Shown here one piece after another: positions 1 to 8,992 of a DNA stretch of 64,000 nucleotides; the first letter of the stretch is position 1, and the number at the start of each line of letters is the position of its first letter. The notes under the pieces were generated by a model. The model was given only the letters and a program-made list of their open reading frames with translations. It was not told the DNA's origin and searched no databases. Source of the DNA: an uncultured Gammaproteobacteria bacterium (lineage in GTDB: Bacteria; Pseudomonadota; Gammaproteobacteria; Arenicellales; Poriferihabitantaceae); the NCBI GenBank assembly GCA_937992195.1, contig CALKKV010000048.1, positions 1 through 64,000 of the forward strand, in the 5' to 3' direction. A program made the position numbers and the translations under genes.

Positions 1-1211
1 CGATAGATGGGTTCGCCGGGAGCCGGGTGGCGGGTTCGGCGGCCGTGACCGATTGGCTCAGCGGTATTTTCGCAACGGGTACGATGGTGGGCGTGGGCTC
101 TTAGTTCTCCTTCTGGCATCGGTGCATATTGCATACCCTGGCAACCGCCGCGATCTCGCATAATGCCGTCGCCATCCAGCAGTCCCATCATCGGCGATCG
201 GTTTCCTTCTACATCTGTCAGACTTTGCATAAGGTATAACATGCCGCCACATTCGGCGAGAATACGTTTTCCGCTTTGACTAAAGGCCTGCAGCGCTTGT
301 TGCATTGCTTTGTTATTCGCTAACTGACGATGATGTAATTCTGGATATCCGCCAGGTAGCCAAATCGCATCGCATTCAGGAATAGATTCGTCGTTAAGCG
401 GTGAGAACCAGCAAATGCTCGCACCCATCTGTTGCAGTAAATTGACATTGTCAGCGTAGACAAAGGTAAACGCATCATCTTTGGCGATTGCGATGCGCTT
501 GCCTTTAAGCAGGGCTGGCGTGTCATAGTGCTTTCCCGCTGTGAATTCTATGGGCGCTGGTAATGTTGTTAATCCGGCGTCTTCCATCAGCTGCGCTAAT
601 TGATCAAGACGCGCGTCGATATCAACGACTTCATGGGGGTGGACGAGACCCAGATGCCTTTCTGGTAGCGCGTGTTCAGGCGCTGAGGGAATACATCCAA
701 GCAATGTAACATCGTCCGGGATGCTGTCGACTACCAGATCCTTATGGCGGTCACTGCCAAGATAATTGGCAATTATCCCAGCGACCGGAAGCGATGGTCG
801 GAAGGTAGCAAGTCCGGTCGCTAAAGCACCAAATGTTTGCGCCATGGACTTTGCGCTGATCACGATCGCAATTGGAATGCCGAAGAATTCGGCCATGTCA
901 GCGCCGCTGGGGTTGCCATCAAACATTCCCATCACGCCTTCTACTAAAATAAGGTCCGCTTCCAGGGCTGCTTCGTAAAGTCGTCTTTTACAGTGTTCTT
1001 TCCCGTTCATCCATAAATCCAGTTGCGCGACCGGATGCCCTGACGCGCGTTGCAGAATCAATGGATCGAGATAATCAGGGCCTGTTTTAAATACCCGAAC
1101 CTGCTTGCCCTGGTTACGGTAGTGACGTGCAATGCCGGCAGTGACGGTTGTCTTACCCTGGCCGGATGCGGGGGCACAAAAAAACAGGGCAGGGCAGAGA
1201 GCGGTATCCAT
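1..1211 (-). CDS. cobB: Cobyrinate / hydrogenobyrinate a,c-diamide synthase, 3' end cut by window edge
   Basis: This enzyme amidates the a and c side chains of the corrin ring, using glutamine and ATP, in the cytoplasm. I translated it directly from the minus strand: about 403 codons are visible, starting at an ATG at 1211, and the frame runs off the window at base 1. The N-terminus has a P-loop (APASGQGKTT, residues 13-22) and the synthetase motif FKTGPDYLDP (41-50). The C-terminal class I glutaminase domain has its nucleophile Cys at about 321 in ECGGMLYL. CobB/CbiA proteins are usually about 430-460 residues, so only the extreme C-terminus is missing. It sits 22 bases after cobO, in an operon read from 3551 down to 1. 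Whether it acts on cobyrinate or hydrogenobyrinate cannot be told from this sequence. Confidence 0.93.
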   Translation of the reverse strand, partial: MDTALCPALFFCAPASGQGKTTVTAGIARHYRNQGKQVRVFKTGPDYLDPLILQRASGHPVAQLDLWMNGKEHCKRRLYEAALEADLILVEGVMGMFDGNPSGADMAEFFGIPIAIVISAKSMAQTFGALATGLATFRPSLPVAGIIANYLGSDRHKDLVVDSIPDDVTLLGCIPSAPEHALPERHLGLVHPHEVVDIDARLDQLAQLMEDAGLTTLPAPIEFTAGKHYDTPALLKGKRIAIAKDDAFTFVYADNVNLLQQMGASICWFSPLNDESIPECDAIWLPGGYPELHHRQLANNKAMQQALQAFSQSGKRILAECGGMLYLMQSLTDVEGNRSPMMGLLDGDGIMRDRGGCQGMQYAPMPEGELRAHAHHRTRCENTAEPIGHGRRTRHPAPGEPIY

Positions 1212-1233
1212 ATCAACAGGGTTTAGAAAACTG

Positions 1234-1833
1234 CTACCACTCGATTCCGGCCTGGGCTTTCACCCCCTGGCGAAAGGCGTGTTTGATATCGCCCACTTCA
1301 CTAATGGTGTCGGCGATCTCCGTTAACTGCGTGTGCATGGTTCGGCCGGTGATAATGACGTTCTGATTTTTTGGACGGTTTTGGATTGCTTCTACAACTG
1401 GTGCTACTTCGAGATATTTGTAGCGAAACATATACGACATTTCGTCGAACACCAGAATATCGTAACTCGGGTCGGCCAGCATTTTTTTGGCAATTTCCCA
1501 TGCCTGTTGCGCCGCCAGAATATCCTGCGTTTTATCCTGCGTTTCCCAGGTAAAGCCGTGTCCCATCACGTGAAAATCAATCTTTGGATGGTCTTTGAAA
1601 AATAGATACTCTCCAGTCTCCTTACGGCCTTTTATAAACTGGATTAAACCAGCGCGCTGACCGTGTCCCAAAGCTCTCGCCATTGTGCCAAAGGCGGAAG
1701 AGCTTTTACCTTTACCATTTCCGCGCAATAAAATAAGCACACCGCGTTCTTCGGTGGCTTTGGCAATGCGCTCATCAACAACCTGTTTCTTTTTGGCCAT
1801 GCGGGCCGCGTGTTTTTGTTCTTCTGTTGTCAT
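1234..1833 (-). CDS. cobO: Cob(I)alamin adenosyltransferase, CobA/BtuR family
   Basis: It transfers the adenosyl group of ATP to reduced corrinoids, making adenosylcobalamin precursors. The protein is 199 residues, the usual length for CobO/BtuR. The P-loop is GNGKGKSS at residues 38-45, followed by AFGTMARALGHG. A Walker B-like VFDEMSYM lies near residue 130, and the family C-terminal motif VIITGRTMH is present. The family more often has GxGKGKTT, so the second Ser is a conservative change. The start ATG is 5 bases after the stop of the chelatase gene, and the stop is 22 bases before cobB. This tight spacing indicates one transcript. The charged, Lys-rich first 25 residues are common in this family. 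Confidence 0.94.
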   Translation of the reverse strand: MTTEEQKHAARMAKKKQVVDERIAKATEERGVLILLRGNGKGKSSSAFGTMARALGHGQRAGLIQFIKGRKETGEYLFFKDHPKIDFHVMGHGFTWETQDKTQDILAAQQAWEIAKKMLADPSYDILVFDEMSYMFRYKYLEVAPVVEAIQNRPKNQNVIITGRTMHTQLTEIADTISEVGDIKHAFRQGVKAQAGIEW

Positions 1834-1838
1834 GATGT

Positions 1839-3551
1839 TTAAGAAGGCAATCTTTGGGAAGCGTCGATATAACGTGCGTTCAGTTTCTGTGCCAGCTGTT
1901 TGCCCAGCGCGAGCTTGATCTTGGAGGATTCAATATCGACAAGAATCACCTCACTGATCTGGCTAAGATCAGCGGGTAGCGAGGTGTCTTTTTCCACTCT
2001 GCCATCGGTTAATAAATATAACGCACAGGATAATCCCTGCGGGCGTGTTTTCTGTATCAAACTTTGTACCATCAACAATGCCTGACGCAGCGGTGTGCCG
2101 CCACCGCCAGAAATTTTTTGTAAAATAGGTTCGATATTCTTGGGCGCTTTTTGCGGATTTAAGATCGTGCGAACCTCGCTGTTACCAAACGTCACCAAGG
2201 CCAGTTTTCGCCGGGCAAGGTAAGCTTCTGCGGAAAGCGCGCGAATCATACCTTTCGCATGGCGCAATCCACCGCCGCTTAAGGTCGATGCCGAAGTATC
2301 AAGAACAATCATATCTAGCTCTATAGCGCGTCTAACAGGGCGCTTTCGGTAAACTTGTTGGATACGAGAACCATCTCTCGGAGCACTTCTGTTTTCGGCT
2401 GCGATCAAGGTTCTAAACCAATCAAGTTTTCCCACGGAGACTTTACCCGCGATGGATCTCTGAGTGGTATGACCACCCACAGTTCGAGACGCTGAACGCG
2501 TGTCTGATAAGTGATTGTTGATAGCAACATGCGCCGGTTGCACGCCATCAAGCGGCACTGGGTCGGCGCTGGAAACCGGTTGTGGCGCCATTGCGCCCCA
2601 CGAGCCTGCAATGCTGGAGCCGCCAGATTGGATGGATGATGAAGTGTTTTGCGGATTGTTTCCGGATTCTTGCCCATTATTTGGTGGTGTACTTTCTGCG
2701 GGCGCTTCGGTATTGCGGCGATGGGCAAGCACCAGCTCGCTCACTGCGTCTAAATCAGCACTGCGCACTTCTGCGGCCCCTTGCAATGCGGCGTGGGCGA
2801 TTGCCGCGCGGTAAAGGGTAATATCTGCGCGTAAGCCTTCGACTCCCGCGTTGTTGCAAAGCTCTGCAATTTCGGTTTTGACGCTTTCGGGCATCGTTAT
2901 CGAAGACAACTTTTCCATTGCATGGTGAATCTGTTCAGACAGTTGTTGCATCGCATCGGCATGCTTCGCAATGACTTCATCTGGGTTCGAATCGAATGCC
3001 AGACGCTGTTCCACAATTTGTTGGCGTTCCACCAGATCGAATCTGGATTGCACCGCCGCCATTAGACCAAAGCGATCCAATAGCTGTGGACGCAATTCCC
3101 CTTCATCAGGGTTCATCGTACCGACCAGCACAAAATCAGCCGCATGTTCATGGCTTAAGCCATCTCTTTCTATCAGGTTTATTTTTGAGGCGGAAACGTC
3201 AAGCAGCAGATCGACCAGATGATCCGGGAGCAGGTTAACTTCATCGACATAAAGTAGTCCTTGATGTGCCCGTGCCAAAATGCCCGGGTTAAATTCAACT
3301 GAACCGTCCTTTAAGGCCTGCTCAAGCTGGATAGATCCAGTTACCATTTCCTCAGTGGCGCCGAGAGGAATTGTGGCAAGAGTTCTGTCGGGAAGTAATA
3401 CGGACAGGCTGCGAACCAGCGTCGACTTTGCGCTGCCGCGACCGCCGCTTAGTAAAACCCCACCTATGGCAGGATCGATAGCGCAAAGCAGCAGGGCCAG
3501 CTTCATTTGCAACTGGCCGATAACAGCAGTAAAAGGGAAATTGGGGGGCAT
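1839..3551 (-). CDS. ChlI/ChlD-type fused chelatase ATPase (AAA+ plus VWA), cobalamin operon
   Basis: This 570-residue protein joins a ChlI-like AAA+ module to a ChlD-like von Willebrand A module. Walker A is GGRGSAKST (36-44) and Walker B is LLYVDEVNLL (99-108, Asp103-Glu104). A Ser/Asn/Pro-rich linker covers about 285-345. The VWA MIDAS motif DTSAS is at 418-422. Proteins of this layout next to cobO and cobB are usually annotated as magnesium chelatase, but in bacteria without chlorophyll they are thought to energise cobalt insertion with CobN. No bacteriochlorophyll gene is in the window, so a cobaltochelatase partner role is an inference. It is the first gene of the minus-strand cobalamin operon and is divergent from cbiX across a 213-base gap. 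Confidence 0.85.
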   Translation of the reverse strand: MPPNFPFTAVIGQLQMKLALLLCAIDPAIGGVLLSGGRGSAKSTLVRSLSVLLPDRTLATIPLGATEEMVTGSIQLEQALKDGSVEFNPGILARAHQGLLYVDEVNLLPDHLVDLLLDVSASKINLIERDGLSHEHAADFVLVGTMNPDEGELRPQLLDRFGLMAAVQSRFDLVERQQIVEQRLAFDSNPDEVIAKHADAMQQLSEQIHHAMEKLSSITMPESVKTEIAELCNNAGVEGLRADITLYRAAIAHAALQGAAEVRSADLDAVSELVLAHRRNTEAPAESTPPNNGQESGNNPQNTSSSIQSGGSSIAGSWGAMAPQPVSSADPVPLDGVQPAHVAINNHLSDTRSASRTVGGHTTQRSIAGKVSVGKLDWFRTLIAAENRSAPRDGSRIQQVYRKRPVRRAIELDMIVLDTSASTLSGGGLRHAKGMIRALSAEAYLARRKLALVTFGNSEVRTILNPQKAPKNIEPILQKISGGGGTPLRQALLMVQSLIQKTRPQGLSCALYLLTDGRVEKDTSLPADLSQISEVILVDIESSKIKLALGKQLAQKLNARYIDASQRLPS

Positions 3552-3764
3552 GTGACAGGCTTTCTCTATAGACGATCAGTATAGCAAAACACCTTTGTAT
3601 AGGTAGGGGATGTGTCAAAATAAGCCACAGCAAATGATCTAAAAACGACTTTCGATATATTGAGAAAACCTGCAGCTGGTCTCTTGCGTATACACTCTGG
3701 GTGTTACCCAATATGTTCAAATCGTCTGTTCCGTCAGATGTCTATAGACTAAGAAAAATTCACT

Positions 3765-4943
3765 ATGTCCACTTCCCTTACTCTTGAACAATTGCCAGCC
3801 GATGCTGGCGTTATGATTTGTGGCCACGGCAGTCGCGCAAAGATTGCGGAGCAGGAGTTCAGCACATTGGCTGCTGGATTACGTAAACGATTTCCCGATC
3901 TTAAAATCGAATATGGCTTTCTGGAATATTCTGCGCCAAATATTCATATGGCGCTGGATCAGCTGGTGGAGCAAGGCGTAAAGACGATTTATGCGGTACC
4001 GGGTATGCTGTTTCGCGCTACGCATGCAAAGAATGATATTCCATCTGTGTTAACGACTTATATGGATCAACATCCGGGGTTGACGATTCATTACGGTAGA
4101 GAACTTGGTTTGCATGATGAAATGATTGCGGCGTTTCAGCTCCGTATCTTGCAGGCAATGGGCTTAGAGACAGCTCCTGAAGCCGGTGCCCTGTATGACA
4201 CCATGCTGGTGACTGTGGGTCGAGGAACTTCGGTGGCCGAAGCGAATGCCGAGGCTGCCAAGCTGTGTCGAATTGCAGCTGAAAATCTCGGCTTTGGTTG
4301 GTGTGAAACGGTTTATTCCGGCGTTACGTTCCCCTCGGTAGGAGCAGGGCTGGAGATGGCGGTGAAGCTCGGCTTTAAAAAAATTGTGGTCGCGCCTTAT
4401 TTTCTTTTCTCTGGTCGTTTGATTGGCAGAATTGAGGGGTATATTGAAAAAGTGGCCAATGAAAATCCGGGGGTTAAGTTTATGATTGCCGATTATCTAA
4501 AAGATAACCCCCATGTGATCAATACGTTTATCGCGCGTATCGAGGAACTTATTTCTGACGATATTGAAGAAAAAGGGTTGATGGACGATTTCCGCGAACG
4601 ATTGTCACGGGGCGAAATCGACGTACATCACCACCATGCCGAATATCAGCCCGAGTCGTCACACTCGCATTCTCACGATCATGCTCATTCCCATGATCAC
4701 AGTCATAGTCACGGACATTCACATCATCACGGATCTAGTCATAGTCATGGAGAGGGCGGACATCATCATGCACCCTATCGCCATATCGCTCATCCGTTGG
4801 GGCCGCGCACTATGATCGATGAAAACGTATGCTGCTGCTTTATGAGTCAGTTTCCCCAGAACGTTATCGATGAAGAAAGGGCGAGCCGTAAGTTGGCGGG
4901 AGTGGTGAGCCCGGATAGCGTGCCGCAGTGCAAAAGAAAGTAA
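3765..4943 (+). CDS. cbiX: Sirohydrochlorin cobaltochelatase CbiX (long form) with His-rich tail
   Basis: It inserts cobalt into sirohydrochlorin, the entry step of early-cobalt (CbiX-type) cobalamin synthesis. Two CbiX repeats are visible. The first has MICGHGSR with catalytic His21 and ATHAKND with His87. The second begins near residue 145 with MLVTVGRGTS. Residues about 285-345 form a very His-rich stretch, mostly His-Ser and His-Asp dipeptides. A C-terminal Cys triplet (ENVCCCF) follows. Long CbiX proteins of other bacteria carry a His-rich segment and sometimes an Fe-S site, so cobalt storage or delivery is plausible. At 392 residues it is a full-length long form. The gene is divergent from the chelatase operon. 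Having both CbiX and a ChlID-type subunit is notable, because they belong to early and late cobalt insertion respectively. Confidence 0.92.
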   Translation: MSTSLTLEQLPADAGVMICGHGSRAKIAEQEFSTLAAGLRKRFPDLKIEYGFLEYSAPNIHMALDQLVEQGVKTIYAVPGMLFRATHAKNDIPSVLTTYMDQHPGLTIHYGRELGLHDEMIAAFQLRILQAMGLETAPEAGALYDTMLVTVGRGTSVAEANAEAAKLCRIAAENLGFGWCETVYSGVTFPSVGAGLEMAVKLGFKKIVVAPYFLFSGRLIGRIEGYIEKVANENPGVKFMIADYLKDNPHVINTFIARIEELISDDIEEKGLMDDFRERLSRGEIDVHHHHAEYQPESSHSHSHDHAHSHDHSHSHGHSHHHGSSHSHGEGGHHHAPYRHIAHPLGPRTMIDENVCCCFMSQFPQNVIDEERASRKLAGVVSPDSVPQCKRK

Positions 4944-4984
4944 AACAATGATGTCATTCTGCGCAACAGATTGCAGTTGATCTT

Positions 4985-6502
4985 ATGTCCCGACGAGAAC
5001 GCAAAGCCCGTGCCCTGGCAGAATCTACGGAGTCTGTTGTTGCCTCTCCTTTTATTCGACGTCAGCTACCGTTTTTTGATCTGTTAGAGGAAGAGCAGCT
5101 TGCTAAGATTGATGCGCAAGTTGACTGGATGTTGGAAAACGTCGGATTTGGTTTTGGCGGAGATCCAGAGGCTCACCGAATATGGAAAGAGGCTGGGGTG
5201 AAAATGGTGGGAGATACCGTTTTTGCCGACGCCCGGTGGGTACGAGAATTGTGCAATAAAGCGCCACAGGAGTTTACTCAACTCGCGCGTAATCCGGCAC
5301 GTTCGGTGACTATTGGTGGCAATAACCAGGTGTTCGCCCCGATCTATGGTGCTCCATTCGTACGTGATCTAGAGGGCGGCCGGCGCTACGCCACCTTTGC
5401 TGATTTTGAAAATCTCGTAAAGCTCACCTATATGCATCCGAATCTGCACCACAGCGGATTGGTGGTTGCAGAACCGACAGATATTCCCGTATCAAAGCGT
5501 CACCTTGATATGGTGCATGCGCATATGGTGTTGGGCGATAAGCCGCACTTGGGCGCCATTACCGAGAAAAGTCGCGCCCAAGATAGCGTAGATATGGCTG
5601 AGATTCTTCATGGAAAAGAAACCATGGATAACAACGTTGTGATCATGGCCAATGTAAATACCAATTCGCCTTTGCTGATCGACCGGGTGGTGACAGAGGC
5701 AATTCAGGTCTACTCCGCTCGAGGACAAGCCATGGTGATTACGCCGTTTATCTTAACCGGAGCGATGGGTCCTGTATCCACCGTTGCAGCGGTTGCGCAG
5801 GCAATTTCAGAGGTGCTGATTACCGTTGCTTTTGGCCAGTTAGTTCGGCCGGGCGCACCCTTTATTATGGGTAATTTTCTTTCTTCGATGAGTCTGAAAT
5901 CCGGAGCGCCTACATTTGGCATGCCGGAACCGGTGTTATCCAACTACTTGATTGGGCAAATGGCGCGGCGACTTGGTCTGCCGCTGCGCTGTGGGGGTTC
6001 GCTGACTGCTTCCAAAGTTGAAGACGCGCAAGCTGCTTATGAAAGCGCCGACTCGATGCATTCCACCGCGATGGCCGGGTCCAATTTTACGTTACACGCG
6101 GCTGGCTGGTTAGAAGGTGGGTTGTCGACCGGTTATGAAAAACTGGTGATGGACGCCGATCGCTTGGGCAGCTATCAAAAACTGATGTCCGGTTTGGATA
6201 TGAGCGAGGATCAGTTTGCCCGGGATGCTTACCAGGAAATACAACCGGGAGGCCATTTTCTCGGCTCTGCGCATACCATGCGTCATTATAAAACGGCTTT
6301 TTATGACGCGCAGTTAAGCGATAGTGAGAATGTTGAGAGCTGGGAAGAAAACGGCGCTGAAGATATGCGCATGCGCGCCTATAAGAAATGGAATCAGATG
6401 CTGTCAAACTATCAGCCTCCCGCGATCGACCCTGCTGTCAAAGAGGCGTTAGATGAATTCGTTGCCAAACGTAAACAAGAATTACCGGATGCATGGTATT
6501 AG
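4985..6502 (+). CDS. MttB-family (non-pyrrolysine) corrinoid methyltransferase
   Basis: A 505-residue member of the trimethylamine methyltransferase superfamily (COG5598). Recognisable parts include SRRERKARAL at the start, the glycine-rich core FILTGAMGPVSTVAAVAQA and the GGSLTASKVEDAQAAYESA segment. In archaeal MttB a pyrrolysine is encoded by an in-frame UAG. Here the frame is open throughout with no amber codon, so it belongs to the pyrrolysine-free branch. Some members of that branch demethylate glycine betaine or other quaternary amines and pass the methyl group to a corrinoid protein. No MttC-like corrinoid protein or reductive activator is in this window, so the substrate is unknown. 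It lies 41 bases after cbiX on the same strand, which fits a need for corrinoid, and ends at a strong terminator at 6541. Confidence 0.88.
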   Translation: MSRRERKARALAESTESVVASPFIRRQLPFFDLLEEEQLAKIDAQVDWMLENVGFGFGGDPEAHRIWKEAGVKMVGDTVFADARWVRELCNKAPQEFTQLARNPARSVTIGGNNQVFAPIYGAPFVRDLEGGRRYATFADFENLVKLTYMHPNLHHSGLVVAEPTDIPVSKRHLDMVHAHMVLGDKPHLGAITEKSRAQDSVDMAEILHGKETMDNNVVIMANVNTNSPLLIDRVVTEAIQVYSARGQAMVITPFILTGAMGPVSTVAAVAQAISEVLITVAFGQLVRPGAPFIMGNFLSSMSLKSGAPTFGMPEPVLSNYLIGQMARRLGLPLRCGGSLTASKVEDAQAAYESADSMHSTAMAGSNFTLHAAGWLEGGLSTGYEKLVMDADRLGSYQKLMSGLDMSEDQFARDAYQEIQPGGHFLGSAHTMRHYKTAFYDAQLSDSENVESWEENGAEDMRMRAYKKWNQMLSNYQPPAIDPAVKEALDEFVAKRKQELPDAWY

Positions 6503-6540
6503 GGTTTTTTTTGCCCATGGTTTAACTCCATGTTCACAAT

Positions 6541-6569
6541 AAAAATGCCGGCTAACTGCCGGCATTTTT
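6541..6569. terminator. Bidirectional intrinsic terminator
   Basis: A perfect 12-bp stem (6541-6552 with 6558-6569, core ATGCCGGC) and a 5-base loop are flanked by A and T runs on both sides. It therefore works as a Rho-independent terminator in both directions. It separates the MttB-like gene from the convergent binding-protein gene that ends at 6596. Confidence 0.93.
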
Positions 6570-6595
6570 ATATCTTTGTGAAGATGAGAGAAGCG

Positions 6596-7387
6596 CTATT
6601 CCTGACCCTGAATCCCCCAGTCGGCATTGAGCTTTTTAAAGTAGCCGCTTTCTTTTTTGATCGACATCCAGTTGTTGAGAAAGCTTAGCCAAACTTGATC
6701 GGCCTGCGGTGCGATAAACGAAAGCGGTAAGCTATTGGCCACTTCCTGAAAGGGTATTTCTAAAGCTTCATGGGTTGAAGATAACGTGCCAGCTTCAAGG
6801 GTACTTGAAATAGTGACGTCGACTCTGCCTGCTAACAGTTCCTGCCAGTCTCTGGCTGGCGACTCTACTTCTTTCACCTTCGCTTTTGGCAAATTGGTTT
6901 TGACAAAATCTGCAAACGAAGTACCAAGGTTATAACCAATGGTGACATCCGGGCTGTTTAGGTCTTCCCAGGTTTTGAAACGACCGGCATCTTCATCCCG
7001 CGTGAGTGGCAGATAGCCAGTACGGCCCCATGGGATGGTGTAACCCGCCGCTTTCGCTCGGCTAACGGTCATTGATGTGCCGGTCATTACAATATGATAT
7101 TTGCCGGCAACTACACCGTTAATTAGGGTTTTCCACTCGGCCGGGACGAATTCAACTTCAACACCAAGATCTTCAGCCAGCTGTTTAGCGGCGTCAATTT
7201 GATGGCCTTTGTATTCTTTGGTTTCCGGGTCTTTGAACGACATTGGGTTGAAATCACCTGTGGTGCCAACTTTTAAGACGCCCTGATCGAGTACCTCATT
7301 CAATATCGATTTACCTTGCGCAGATACATTGGTTGCAATCAACATGGCTGTTGCTGCGATCACTGCGAGTATTTTTTTAGATGGCAT
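6596..7387 (-). CDS. Polar amino-acid type ABC transporter substrate-binding protein (family 3)
   Basis: A periplasmic binding protein of 263 residues. The signal peptide is SKKILAVIAATAMLIATNVSA, cut near residue 23. The mature start VLKVGTTGDFNPMSFKD and the segment GHQIDAAKQLAEDLG are typical of family 3 solute-binding proteins. The ligand-binding Arg/Asp region is seen as TGTSMTVSRAKAAGY. It resembles the cyclohexadienyl-dehydratase-like subgroup as well as amino-acid receptors, but its context favours transport: the ATPase and permease of the same class are at 8993-10548. It is unusual that the receptor gene is on the opposite strand from them, with a Rieske oxygenase gene between. The ligand is not identifiable. 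Confidence 0.86.
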   Translation of the reverse strand: MPSKKILAVIAATAMLIATNVSAQGKSILNEVLDQGVLKVGTTGDFNPMSFKDPETKEYKGHQIDAAKQLAEDLGVEVEFVPAEWKTLINGVVAGKYHIVMTGTSMTVSRAKAAGYTIPWGRTGYLPLTRDEDAGRFKTWEDLNSPDVTIGYNLGTSFADFVKTNLPKAKVKEVESPARDWQELLAGRVDVTISSTLEAGTLSSTHEALEIPFQEVANSLPLSFIAPQADQVWLSFLNNWMSIKKESGYFKKLNADWGIQGQE

Positions 7388-7548
7388 GGTTTTCCTCTTT
7401 TTTGAATAGCGATGATCGAAATCATAGCTGAAGCACCCTAAGTTTTATACTTCAAATTCAGTTTTAGTGAAGAATAGTTGATGCGGGGAGAGATAAACGG
7501 AATTAGATTGGGTGAACAGCAAAAATACGCCACGAAATCACTTGGTGT

Positions 7549-8901
7549 CTAGAAGCCCTGACCTGCGGCGATGCCATTGCACGCCTGTAATATTTGGCGT
7601 TTGCGTTCTGCCGACGGCTCTTCCCCGCTTTCAATAACAACGTTAGAAACGCGTTCGCCTGCGTTGCGCAAAATCGTTGTTTCATCGGCAGAAACTCCAC
7701 GAGGCCAAGGCATTACACTATCCTGAATATAGGTTGAAATAGTTGCACCAACGGGCTGAGAATGTTTCAAACCTTCGCCGTTGTGTAAAGCACGTACCTG
7801 TTTACGGAGAAGGTGTCTTATGCGCACAACTCCAGCGTCAGAACTACCGTGATTTTCGAGCGCGTGAACCGCGATGGAACGCTGCGAAACCTGAGCTTCA
7901 TAGTCTCCGGGTTGTCGCTGGCGCTCTGCGTAAGGACGTTCATCTTCGGTTTGGCCGATAAAATCGATTTTTTCCTTGCCCACCTGGTTTGGGTCGGCTT
8001 GACCTCTTGGGTCGAGTTCATTGCTAAAAAACCGCCAGCCTATTGTTCTTGTGACCGTGTTATTTACCGGCACCATCCAGCGCAATACTGCGCTCCTCTG
8101 AAAGTACTTCTCGGTCTCAGCCTCTTCGAAGATGGCTCCTGTTTGGTTGCCGTTCGGCAGAATGGATTCAGTGCTTCGAACCCACAGTCGGTCGCCCACT
8201 TTACGGGATTGCACGTTGATCATGCCCACTGGTGTTGTTTTATATTCGATCTCCTGATCCAGCCCCGAAGCTTCGCCAAACTGCACGCCGCTGGAACGCG
8301 CATGTAGATGTAACACATGAATTGGGTCTTGGGTGTTCTCATAAACCTGCAGCCAATTACAGGGAGTGGTAATTGAGAATGGGACAGCGGTAACACCCTC
8401 AAGATTCTCGGTATCGTAGACAGGTACCTCGGGTTGATGTTCGGGAGGACCGAGGTAGGCAAATATAATGCCGTTACGTTCAGCTGTCGGGTACGCACCG
8501 TGCACGATGTTTTTACACAACGGGCTTTGCTCCGGCTCAGAGCCCGCGCGAATGAGCGTGCCGTCTACTGCATAATGCCAGCCGTGGTAGCAGCAGATGA
8601 GTCCATGCTCCGCCACGATTCCGTATTCAAGAGAAGCACCACGATGGGAACAATGGCGATGCAACAGACCCAGATTTCCACTGAGGTCTCGAAAAAGAAC
8701 GAGAGGTTCTCCTAAAAGCTCAACCGCAAGTGGCAGATCAGACAGCTCGCTGCTCATTGCAACCGGCTGCCAATAGCGGCGTAAATATTCACCGCAAGGT
8801 GTGCCGCGATCGGTATCGGTTAGTTCACTGTCTGGTTCACCATGGATTGGGCGATGATATCCCTGAAAGCCAACCTGTCGCGAGTTTTTAGATTGAGACA
8901 T
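7549..8901 (-). CDS. Rieske non-heme iron oxygenase, alpha subunit
   Basis: A 450-residue ring-hydroxylating-type oxygenase. The Rieske [2Fe-2S] site is Cys84-x-His86 (RHCSHRGAS) and Cys103-x-x-His106 (CCYHGWH). The mononuclear iron site follows in ENTQDPIHVLHLH, giving Asp191, His194 and His199. Length and N-terminal layout resemble the phthalate dioxygenase-like, alpha-only group, which needs a separate reductase. None is encoded nearby. The gene lies between a binding-protein gene and its divergent ATPase/permease genes, so it probably acts on the imported compound. Possible substrates include aromatic acids or quaternary amines (CntA-like chemistry), and the sequence alone does not decide. 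It ends 161 bases before the binding-protein start. Confidence 0.9.
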   Translation of the reverse strand: MSQSKNSRQVGFQGYHRPIHGEPDSELTDTDRGTPCGEYLRRYWQPVAMSSELSDLPLAVELLGEPLVLFRDLSGNLGLLHRHCSHRGASLEYGIVAEHGLICCYHGWHYAVDGTLIRAGSEPEQSPLCKNIVHGAYPTAERNGIIFAYLGPPEHQPEVPVYDTENLEGVTAVPFSITTPCNWLQVYENTQDPIHVLHLHARSSGVQFGEASGLDQEIEYKTTPVGMINVQSRKVGDRLWVRSTESILPNGNQTGAIFEEAETEKYFQRSAVLRWMVPVNNTVTRTIGWRFFSNELDPRGQADPNQVGKEKIDFIGQTEDERPYAERQRQPGDYEAQVSQRSIAVHALENHGSSDAGVVRIRHLLRKQVRALHNGEGLKHSQPVGATISTYIQDSVMPWPRGVSADETTILRNAGERVSNVVIESGEEPSAERKRQILQACNGIAAGQGF

Positions 8902-8992
8902 ATCAGTTACGAGATTATTTTAGGTGAATGTGATGTGCGATAATTAAATATCTCTAATTTACGCGCGATGTGCCGGACTACTGTTAAATCTT

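Noticed and set aside
3552..3764. Possible cobalamin riboswitch between the chelatase and cbiX genes
   Set aside because: No recognisable B12 box or matching stem was found on either strand, so no riboswitch can be supported.
4985..6502. Possible pyrrolysine (UAG) codon in the MttB-like gene
   Set aside because: The frame is open with no in-frame amber, so it is the pyrrolysine-free type.
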